Under the pieces are notes generated by a model that ran no database searches, was not told where the DNA came from, and saw only the letters and a program-made list of their open reading frames with translations. The position numbers and the translations under genes are program-made. A stretch of 64,000 nt of DNA from Paragonimus westermani (taxonomy: Eukaryota; Platyhelminthes; Trematoda; Plagiorchiida; Troglotrematidae), in contig QNGE01000125.1 of assembly GCA_008508345.1 (NCBI GenBank), positions 78,776 to 142,775 of the forward strand, read 5' to 3'. This document shows, in pieces, positions 1 to 11,200 of the stretch; position 1 is the first letter of the stretch, and each line of letters starts with the position of its first letter.

Positions 1-100
1 TTGAATGTAGACGTAATTATTTTCGGTAGTCAGGTCCCTTCCCGGCCCTCTTCTTTTTTCCTTCTCTCTTTCTATATGAAGTTTGCTTTTTCTTCATGGT

Positions 101-153
101 TGTGTGGCAGTTAAGCATTAGTGTGAACCACTGATGTATTGCCGTCTATGAGG
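101..153 (+). repeat. Short dispersed repeat, copy 1
   Basis: A stretch of about 53 bp beginning tgtgtggcagttaagcatta is found again, nearly identical and in opposite orientation, at about 24424-24476. More diverged relatives appear at about 3145-3200 and 12740-12810, each followed by a GAT/GATG-rich run. The family is unknown to me. Confidence 0.7.
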
Positions 154-847
154 ATGATGATGATGATTATGATGATAATGACTGTCCTAATGACATCACT
201 GGACTTCGAGTACTTGGTGCGCTGTTCGTTTTTTCGGCCTTCGCTAGTTCGCGTTTTCACTATGGTACTAGTCTTATCCCACATCGCTTACATGACCGAA
301 TATGGGTTATGTAAACGGGCTGTCAGTGTTCCTGTCATGGCAACTGGGCATCGTTCGCGCCGGAGCTGAACCAGTTTTGAGTGTCAGAGCAATGTTGAAG
401 TACCATCGTAATGACGATAGTTACAACTTTTCAAATCCAATTGACTGTGAGCGGTGATCCACAAATCGGTATATGTGAACAGCTGGCAGTTTGCGTACTT
501 CTTGCTTTTTGAATGCTGTTCATTCATCCAAGCTGATGAGTCAACCCTTATATACGTTCAAACGGATGGTGAGTCGTTTTTACGTAAACAGGGGATCGCA
601 CGCCGAGTTAGCTATCTTTTCAAGCATTGACACTAGTATTTCCGTTCATTTGAACAGCATTCTCGCTCTGTAAAGGCAGTCAGTAATGCTTCACGCGTAT
701 AAGCCTTAGAGGCGCCTGCCGTTGGGGAACACTCAAGAGTTAAGTACGGTGTTTCAGTTGTTCAGATATTCACTTACCGTTGTTGACAATGTGAGTATTT
801 CGAAATGTTTGTTCCGGTTGTACCGACTGTCTTTTTTGTTTCCTCAG

Positions 848-890
848 GGTGCTATCCTAACCACAATGTTGGCTACTCGAAATTTTTCAA
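848..890 (+). CDS. CaMKII: CaMKII exon: autoinhibitory/calmodulin-binding segment
   Basis: The exon follows a pyrimidine-rich acceptor (tttcctcag, ending at 847) and stops at GTAAGT (891). It encodes [14 protein letters not shown] in phase 0 and leaves one base over. This peptide is nearly invariant in animal CaMKII. It contains the Thr-Thr pair whose phosphorylation blocks calmodulin rebinding (Thr305/306 in the mammalian alpha isoform) and the following Ser. The phase-0 start matches the known boundary after the RRKLK stretch. That preceding exon is not visible in 1-847 and should lie upstream of the window. Confidence 0.92.
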
Positions 891-2177
891 GTAAGTTTTC
901 GATATATCTTACTTGTTTCCCCTGGACTAACTGCTGTTTCCATTGCCACCCTCCCAATCGCTCTTGCTCTCTCCCTCACATAAACACACGTGTTCATTGT
1001 ATGCGCATGTGCATTACGTATGCCCAAGAGGTATTAACCATACTTTCACATATTTGCACGCTTTGTCCAGTGAAAAGAGATGAAAATTGTAAGTTTAGGT
1101 TACAGTTCCATTTTGCGTGTGCTTATTTATTATCGGACTGTCATGGTGCATGTCGTGACCAAATACGAACCGAGCTTGATCTATCCCCTTGGTTTCTGTT
1201 ATCCACTTCGTTTTGCCATATCGGTATTTGTATTCGCTTGCTGACGGACACACCTAGTGTGCACTTTCCTTTTTTTGCACTTCTTTTCGATCTGCTAAGG
1301 AACATCTAGTACAGGCACATTCCCTTTATTTATGTGGTTTCACGTTTGGCTTCTTAGCACTAGCTTGTGCACTTATGCGATTTGATTCGGACAGGTGTGT
1401 TCGTGTGTGTGTTTAACACGGGGACTTATTTGCTGTGGCTAAAGCCAGTTTTTGATTTCCTTTCTCAGTTTTCATTTTTCTTGAAATTGTTTATTGTCAT
1501 CCACCCTACCTACCTGTACGGTCACAGCTATCAGTGTATGCACATGAGTCAGCTAGTTTGCACATGAAAGGTTTTTTCGCTACTCATCCCTTACCTACTC
1601 TAGCCGATTCACTCAGGTTGTGGTAAGCTTTAGTTACGTCCCAGCCCAAACGAAGGTTCAGTTACGTGTGTTTGTGTGTGTGTGGATGCACTAACCTGCA
1701 CTCCTATAACGCAACGCTTCTTGTATTACACTTCACAAATCTTTCTTCCTAGTTTAAAGCTCGTCATTGCAGCCTCTCTCTGTTTAGTGTCCGAGAGATA
1801 AGAGTTTCCTTTCCTTATTAGCCATTCAACTGGCTAACCAGCACTGGCCGGCTGAACAGATAGGCCTCACTGGCACACCTCCCGGTCTTATTCCTTCGGG
1901 TTTACACTGGATATGTGGTGTGTGGGTGGAAGTGCACGTGGTGCAGCGCAAGCCAATTACAGTGACGGGTAAGCGCAGGCGTCCTTTGGCTTTGGTCAAT
2001 GTGACAGGCTAATCCGAATGGGATGCTGCCAACCGTGTGTGTGTGTGTGTGTGTTAGTCCCTCAAGTCTGCATTCTATACTGTGTGAGTGGAGCCGCAAA
2101 TGGTGAGGCGCACACCACTTGTGATGACGTTAATGTGCAGACATCCTCTGGTACCAGTCAGAAACGGACAGCACCAA

Positions 2178-2217
<40 letters not shown>

Positions 2218-5200
2218 GCCTGTGCACACTACGACACTCTCGGACTGCGATGTATATTTCAACCCTCTGTTTGACATACCTGTGCGCTCGATCCCGTATA
2301 TTATGCTTACCAGTTTTCTCATGTTAGGTAGCCCATCTTTTCAGTTGTAAGATATCCGCACGAAATGTAGTACGAATGAAGTTGAATAGTTTGGGCGTCG
2401 TGTTTAACATGTTATTGATAAACAGATTGGGAAGGCCACCCAAGGTGGTTGAAACGTAGAGTATTACAACTTGCTCGTAACGTTGTGTTATTCCCAATCT
2501 GTTTATCAAGCCGATCTTTTCGTTCGATTTAATTTTCAAGTTGAACACCGCTCACGTTTGATCGCAGCGTTCGCATTCAGATAGACTTTGCAGCCCAACT
2601 CTTTCGAACAGAAGCACTAGACTCGAGTTTCACTCTCATTAGAGCTCGTCAGTCGTACATACCCCTGCCTCGGCCGGCACTAGACCCCCAGCCATGCTTT
2701 CGTGAGGCTACTGTGTTGACCACTGCGCCATTGACCTCACAGTAGGCACGACCGAATGATCAAATCTGAAGGCTGAGATCAAATGTGAGTGATGTTCAAC
2801 TTGAAAATAAACCAAATTCCCGACTACTCATCAGTAATTTAATTTTTTCAGGTTGACACACCTTGTTTTATTTGTATGAATGCATTTTCTGCCGAAACGC
2901 TTCACCAAACACCACCGATTACTCTGCTCGGTCAAAAACCGTAGGTGAGGACTTCATTGAGAGGAGAGGCAGTCGAGCGTAACACTGAATCGTGTAGTTC
3001 CGAACCGGCTGTACGGATGCCAGTGGGCTAATACTCATTCGGTTGTAATAAACAACTGCCATTCACTCTAATGGAAATTGATGTCGGTTTTATTGTTGTC
3101 GTGCAGCACTGATCCGCTTGTATGCTCACCGACGAGTTGCTTCTGGCAACTATGCATTAGTGCATGCTACTGATTTGTTGTCGATGATGATGATACCTCT
3201 AAATCAGACACCAAAGCTATCCTCGTTGAGTAATGCTTTGTACTCACTAATGTCATTCCCGTCTAAACTGAGCAGGCGTTCTAGCATCACGAACAAAACT
3301 CCTGCCCATTACGGCATCGATCCTCTGTACACCTCTTGTTAAGGGCCGATCAAGATAACCGACTGGTGTTTGACTTGTTAAAACAACTTGTTGATCCACG
3401 TGGATAGAGTCTCTCTCAGTTTTCCAGTTTGTGTTGGCTACAGAGTCACGTTGACTGTAATGATGAGTTTGCCTGGTGGATAAGACTTGCTACACACCAA
3501 ACTGTCTTCTTGAATCTCTTTTTCGATGACTCAAGTATCTGAATTCCAGTTTGAATATGGGCACCATGGTCGATTTAAGTATTGTAATTTTTAAACCTGT
3601 AGGCAGCGTCGACTGGCACTATTGGGTAGAAAATTGTTACTGGAACCGGTATCGGTACCTCTTAAAAGTGCTGTGTTCTAGTATTATAGGAGCGGGTTGC
3701 CCCGTTCTCAAGTGCACATTCATTATAGGTGGGTCTGCAGCGAACACGTTGTTTTAGTAGGATCCATTGTATCTGGTTTTGGGGTGAGAGCGTCGCAGTT
3801 GTTGTCATAGTAAAGACCTTCTGTTTCCTTCCGTTTGTCTGCGAGTTCACTAACGTTTTGCCCGCATTTTTTACTCTGAGTTTGTATTGTTTACAGTCCA
3901 TAGTGGCCGAAATCGATCAGTTTGGTGATGATCCCCATAAGCGTAGACAAAGAGACGCATGTGAAAGTCTGTCATTTTACAAAATTCCTTTCAAGTGCTT
4001 CATTTTTTCCTGCTTTACTTAATGGTGGGTGGTACTCAATTTTGTGCTCTCGAAAATGCTTTAGATCCCAAACTGGACTCTATTCTTGGAAGTAAAACGA
4101 TTTAGTTGTGCTTCATCCCTCCATAATAGACATATCGAGCGGCCTTGACGGTGGTTGTCTTTGTGGAGCAGGCTTCATATAATGCAGATGCCATTTTAGC
4201 TTTGAGTCGTCTCCATCCTTCGTCATAAGTATTATTTCGACTGGACAGGTCTATCTCGTTAGTTTACGATATTATCTGAAAGAATAGAGAGGAAATGGGC
4301 ATTTTTCGTTTTCTGTGGTTTCGGAACAGTAACCGGTTGTCATATAAGTACTGGGCATACTCATGCTCGGATCGGAAGTTGAACTTTCACCGAATTGCAT
4401 GTGAGGCAAGCTTGCTAATGGACATCTACTTCGTTAACATCATACGGAGTGTGATCGAATAATCTTACACCACTGCTCGGTTTTGAACAATACGATACAG
4501 TACAGTCTGGAAACGATTGGGTATCTTGAGTGCTGTTCACGTTCATAGCGAGGCGTTCGGATATGACTGAACCGTGCTCAGTGTATATCTTGTGATGAAC
4601 AGCTCATTCACCTCACACCCTTCTGACTTTGGTTCAGTTGACAATCGGAGCTAGTATATGTACCATCCATACATATCAATCGGTAAACGAGACTCTGGTT
4701 CAGTTCTTTTTATTCAAGTGTAAAAGCTACGTTCAAATGTGGTCGGTGTTTGGTTTGTGCCAGTCAAACTGTTCGATTGCTCATCGGTAATTGAATGTAG
4801 AATGTTGGTTGCCTTGGTGCAATTAAATTCATCGTGCACTCACAACTCAGGGCCTCAGCCCATTCACAATTATGATGAAAATCAATTGCATGCATACGTA
4901 AACGTCCATGCGCCTGACAGGCTAGCACAGGCTCAAAACACTGCTCACATCAACAGTGAACATTCTGCAAGAGATACGCTATCAAAACGAACCCAGGATT
5001 AGGTACCATTAGGTGGAAGATGTTGAAAGAATGTAGATGTACTCACGCCGTCTTGTTAATGCATTTATTGTCGCCCACGCATGTTGGTTCACCTCTAGTG
5101 AACGTGTCTGCGCGTATTTTAAAAGCCCATTTTTCGCTGTAATGCTTGTTCAGATTTCAAACCTCAATGTTTTGTGTACAGTCGCGCGCACATTTGATTT

Positions 5201-8200
5201 GGCCGGATGCCACGTAGTAGATGGAATCTCACACGGTTTATCTGCTTTCTGTGCGTACTCTAGTTTAAGATGTCTCGATGTCTCTTTCGCGTGTCTCGGT
5301 GCCAGTTTAAGATATCCAAAGGCGATTAGCTTGGTTACTGTAGCAAACAGAGTCGCATAGCTAATGAGTACGTGGATAGCTTGACAAAAATAGGAATTGG
5401 GTTGCTCTTACGGAGCTAGGGGATGCGGTCCCACCAGGTGCTGGAAGTAAACAAAGTTAACTCGGCTAGATTCAGTTAACTGGGACGTCTTAAATTGACA
5501 TCGAGACGCACAAAACTGAGATGGTGACATCTTAGACGGGAAAAGGTATAGTCTAGTATTTCCGTTGAAACACATTTGTCCAGTGTAAACTGACTATGAT
5601 GATGTGTGCGCACTGACGTCTTTTATCTTTCAACTCTGTGATAGATTGACCCAGACACGGATACCGTCAGCTGCATCGGCAAACTGTTTACAACAAAGCC
5701 TTCAGTTAGCTGGCTAATGACGGGCTTACAAATCTTAGGCTGCGATCTCCGTCGTATGGGATTGATGGGTGTCACTTTTCAGAGTGGAGCACCTGGTGAC
5801 AATTCGCGTTGCCGGTTTGATATATCACCTAGTACACACGTTTCGGAATGACTGACGTTTGAGTTGTGTATATTACCCGACATGGCAGTCTGTCTTTATC
5901 CTAACGGTTGCTAATAACCCTACTACGTAACTTTCATTTTTCGTACATTTTACGTCAATTTCTGCATATTTCCTAAACATCGTATCGAACGATATCTTTA
6001 CTACCCCAACGTAACGCGAGTTTTGGCCCATTACTAGAAGCTCTCCGGGCTAAACAGTATTGGGGTGTTTTGTTGGAAATATTTACCACTTGTTTTAAAA
6101 CGGTTGGGCGGACGCTTCTTCAACTAGTCGCTGGAAAATGGACAACCTGTGAATTAAAGCCCCGGTCTCTTTCCGAGTTCATCGATTGTTGCGTGTGAAA
6201 AGTTTGTCTTTCTGAACTTCTTCGAAGGAATATGCCTCCACTGACCGTTCTGCAATACTTCCCCGCATTATATAATAGCAGTCTATGTAATTCATACATT
6301 ATCAGTTTCAAAGTTCTGCTCGGCTTGTTTGATTTTGCTCTGGGTAGTAGTTTCTCCTGGTAGTAATTTGTCCTGGCCTTTGTTAAGTCTGTGCGTGCAT
6401 GTTTCAATCATTTTAACTCTTTATTTGAGCGATTCATCATCTTTGTCTTACCTACCGCACATCCTGCCCCCCTTTAATTCTAGTATCTGTTTCATTAATG
6501 CCGTCTTTCGGTTCCTTCTGACTGTTTGTGCTGGTTGATTTTTTTTCGTTCTTCCAGCTGGTCGGACCGTTCTGAGCACTCCGAAAAAAACTAATGGTGC
6601 TATTAAAGAAGCCTCCGACAGCACCGCAATTCTGGCTGAGGACGTTAGCGATAGTAAAAGTGAGTATCCGCGTCCCGAGTTTCGATTGTTCTGTCGTCTC
6701 TCCAACTGAACCCAATTTCAGCTGATGGTTTCTTCGTCATCTTTAATCGTGTTTTCCTCCAAAGAACTCTTCACATCTAGCACGGTCATCAAGCAGGGCT
6801 CATCGGTGGACAGTGAGTTGGTTACTTTTCGACATGGCCTCTTGAGCATCTTTCTGTTTGTGCCTGGATGGGTTTCTGTTTGCACGGTCGTAAAGCGGCT
6901 AACCCCCAGTACGTGCTCATTCTTCGGCATGTTGGTTGTACAAAAATCTGACTCCTATCTCCTTCAGGACTGATTGTCTGTTACAGGTATTCTGTAACAG
7001 TGATTAGTATCGACGCGTTTGTCGTTTTATTTTCTGGTTTTTTTTCTCTCCGTTTATTAAGTACCATTCAATTCACTGGTTTAATCTCTGTTTTGCCATA
7101 AATTATCGACCAGTATCCAAATTTCTAACACCTGGTTTCGATAATTGGTCACGAGCGTTGTGTGTGTGCTTGTGTGTGTGTTTGATGTCTGCTCAAAGCA
7201 ATGAGAGTGACAGTAGTGTAAGGGCAAATGATGATTTTCGCTAACCCTACTTCTCGCTTCGAAGACTGAAATGTGTCAGACACAGAACCATTTCGATCAG
7301 TCCCTATATGCATGTCTCCATATCTGCTTCAGGTACGCTAGCCCAATCTGATGTATACACAATAAGTTTAGGATATTAATTATCACATGCTAACCATGCA
7401 CTTTTTGATCTCCAAAATAAAGCGCTTACCAAGTACGAGACTGGTTCTCTAAGAAGATGCAGCACGGTGGTTTTGTTAAGCAAAACCCAGCTTGTTGGCA
7501 CATTAACCATGAGACGGATGGTTGAAACACAAAACTACTCATGGTTTGTCTTCACACCTCTACAGCAAACTGAGATTTAGCTAACACTGAATACAGCAGT
7601 GTAAATTGGAGTTTGCTTAGTTGATTTCTTAGACAGGCTTGATTTATCAGTCTCTCCGTGAACTAACAAAACTGCGCGCTTATCACGATGAGTTTTGTTT
7701 GGACCTGTGTTAGGGCACGTGTATGAGTCTGATTTGATGGAATTCACGTGAAGCTAATGTCCATCAGATGTTAGTTTTCATAATGTGAACATCCGTTTCT
7801 CGCTTTGCTGCACTTCTGTCGACCGAGTTCCGTTTGACTGTGTATGTGCTCTCAAACAATACCAGTATGCCCTTTGAAAGATGTTCCGGATCAGAAGTGT
7901 GTACCGCAACCCTTCCAGCCAGCTTACTTCGGACGAAGGCTCTAGACTTCACTTGTCAGTCATATCCTAGCTACTTGACCATCCCTAGGGGCTAAGTGGT
8001 AGCCGTCCGGTTGATTCCAATCTGTAATCCCGTGATGAAGTTACGATCACGACCTCCATCGAACCTGCCGGGTAATGTTTCGATTAACCACAGATACTTA
8101 AGGCTTTTGGCTGTTGCCAGTCGACATCCACCACTCACGGGGTTGCAAATTCTACGTGCATGAGCACGAACACCAATAACAATGGACACTTGCAGCTGAG

Positions 8201-11200
8201 TGAAATTCAATTTTCCCCGTTGTTCTTTATGTGGCCCTGATCACACGCGCTCTATGGATGCGAGAGCTGAGGGCAAGTTTGGTGGATAGTGTTCAGTTAG
8301 TAATTTCTTTTCCATAGCCAAACAAATTAGCTTTGTAACGATAAGCCAAACTGTTCTCGTTCTTTCTACAAATTGTGACTATCTAAAAAAACCAGTTGGA
8401 GGATATGACGTTGACACAGTCAACATCAGTTTGACCTAGAGCCCTGACTTAGACCGTTCGTCTTTCGTGAACAACATTGATCAGTACTTTTAAGAAGCTG
8501 TTATTCATGGATCTTGTTTAGGTAGCTAGGATGCGCCTGATTGTAGACCTTCGTTTTTCTGTCTCCATAATCAGAGCGTACATCCGTTCCTACTCGGATT
8601 GCGCTCTCAGTGATCACATCCACACACACTTTCCTTTTGATTCTGTGGGTGTCATTTCTCGATCATGTTCCTTAAGCGACTTTTAAATAAATCCCAACTT
8701 ATGCTGCGAAAGAAGTGGAATCTGAAGTCATGTCGGGCGGCCATGAATAAACGTCATACTGATGTCTGTTTGCACATGAACGCGTGCATACACTTTCATC
8801 AAACATGACTGTGCTCTGTACCTAGGAACAACGACAAATAGGAGAAAGGGAAGAACGAAAAAATGGGCTAGATTATCGTAAACAGGTGCCGGCAACAAAA
8901 ACGCTATTTCTGGCGTCTACATTCGGTGATTGCTACCACCCCTGCGGTTCAAGCCAAGAATCAGGCAACGCTGCATTCCAGAATCAAATCTTGACCTTTG
9001 GGCTTTTACTTCGCGAACCGACATCATACGTTGACCTATTGTCTACCGTTTCTAGCTTCACCCAGAGGACTCAAAAGGTTCACAGTACTGCGAGCAATGA
9101 GTGGAGGTATTCGCAAAACGTAAGAATCACAGAGGCTCATATGGCAAGACCGACGTGCTTGACTTAACTATTCCGAAACTACGCCGGTGATCCGTACGGT
9201 TCCTAGTATGCTGCTCCTACCGTTTGCAAAACGTTCCTAATGTGGTGGATTGCCAGGTCGGGGGTGCGAGTTTTCGAACGCTCGGCCGAATACCTCAATG
9301 TGGGGGGGGGAGTTACGTTCGAAAACCTGCCGCGATCGGATCAAGGACAACGTGCGCGACCGGATGAGTCATCGCTCGACTAGATCGGACCAACGGGCGA
9401 GGCAGGGCAGGCGAAATACGACAGACGGCCAGATCGGAGGCGTGGTTTTTCCAACATTCAGAGGAACATCTCGACACGATGTTGGAATACGGTCAAGGCC
9501 AGCACTGGGTGGATGGCGGACAGCACGAGCAGCCGGACGAGCCAACGCGCAACGGAATCGGACAAACAGACGAGGAATGGCAAGCGAAAAACCCTCCGAT
9601 AGAAGGCACCGGTCACGCACGTAAACCGGTTAGAAGTGCACACGACGTGTGAACGGAAACCGGGGGGTGCTGCGGGTTGGAATTGCGACTTATAAACGAG
9701 AGAGCGCGCGTTGCATGTGACTAGCGGTTTGGACAATAAAGATTGTGCTTTATTGGACGCCTTCTCGTTACACTAAGATCAGCGATGGAAAACGTCATTT
9801 ACCCGAACCGTATTTTCAACCATTGTCCATCATACGTGTTATAGGTGTTAAACGGCTACAACATGCCGGCCGGGGCTTTTAATTCCACACGTTCAATTGG
9901 GGTGCACCATTGCGTGCGCTACACAATTACAATTTGGTGTCACGTTCACTAATGTTTTTTTGTTTGCAGACCTCATTATCTGATCATCCAGATTCAGCCA
10001 ACCAGGCTGACCTAGACATTCAGTAGAGGGATTCATTGACTGAGTCATTTATTCATTCAGAACCGCCATGAACCCGACCGGGACGCATTGTGGCTCGAGT
10101 CACCGCTCATCGTAACAGTAATGTTGAGTAGAAAAACACGATAAAAGAAAAAAAGATATAACGGGACTAACTAGAGACACTACTTATGTTATGAATGCAG
10201 TTACATCATTGATCGCGGTGTATTGCCATCACGGGTAGCGTTTCTAATCAGAGTGGTGACTATGAGGCTCTCAACTATACAGACGACACCTACTCACTTT
10301 GCTCGGCGTAATAATCAGTCTTTATATTTCTTGACCACGCTAACCACTACGCTGTTCCACCCAACTGTTAGTTGTTTCAGTACATAACACTCGATGCGAT
10401 AGACGCTCAACTAGCATACGGAGTATGTGACCCGTCCGTCGTAGACTGTACGGTCCGATTATCTGACCAACTGTTCGCGCATCTCGTGTTCCGAAATGCT
10501 CCCTAGCGGACGACCGCGTTACCCACGTGATCATCCGTATTGATGCGGATTAATCGACGGAGGCAACGATGTTCGGACACAGCGAGTCCGGCGGAATCTT
10601 TGTGGCGAACAAGCCATGTTTTCGAATCACGAAGCAAAACAGATTGTACACAAACATTATATGCCCTTCATTTCAACGACAACAGAACGTCTTTTCAGCG
10701 CCATAGGTAATGCAAGTTGGTAAGGACAACATACATTTGTCGTTCTCGCTGATATCATCATCAGTATTAAGCTATCCATTGACTTAGCCACATTGGACCA
10801 ATTACTAGTTCCTACGTATTTAGCCCGTTGCTTTTGCGAATGACGCCAATCCTGTTATCCTCTCGTGGACCACACCAGCGAGTTCGAGGAGAGGTTCTGA
10901 CGATGCGTCATTCTGGAATTTCAATTCAGGCCTGTATCCTGACAAAGTCAAAGTAACAGTTCCTTATTTTTCTAGACGAGCCTTGTCAAGTGTACGCAAT
11001 CATCATGCCAGCTGTTCACCCTCTCCTTGAGGCAGCTGATTGTAGCTCTTTCGATTAGAGTTCAAATGCGCGTGTTAAAGCTTGGCTTTTCGATAATGTT
11101 CAGCGTCAGCTGGTCATCTATATTCTTTGTTCAGTCCAACATGTGCGTGCGATGTTTTTTCGCCCTGAGACTACAAGGTGTTTACTGTTATGTGTTTCAA

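Larger units (their letters stand above)
891..6557 (+). other. CaMKII: CaMKII intron
   Basis: The donor is GTAAGT and the acceptor is CAG. Apart from the repeats listed separately (1684-2215, 2415-2509, 2533-2840) I see no coding signal. Open frames here either read through the 848-890 exon into the intron or follow (TG)n runs. Confidence 0.85.

Noticed and set aside
722..1309. 195-codon open frame
   Set aside because: It contains the real 43-bp CaMKII exon but otherwise reads through intron on both sides; the exon edges are set by splice sites.
3899..3975. Exon-like segment after gtttacag ([18 protein letters not shown])
   Set aside because: Protein-like, but the phase needed to join the CaMKII exons meets a stop, and no good donor follows.
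9250..9736. Arginine-rich open frames on both strands
   Set aside because: They lie entirely within the GC-rich solo LTR and have no homology. They are composition artefacts.
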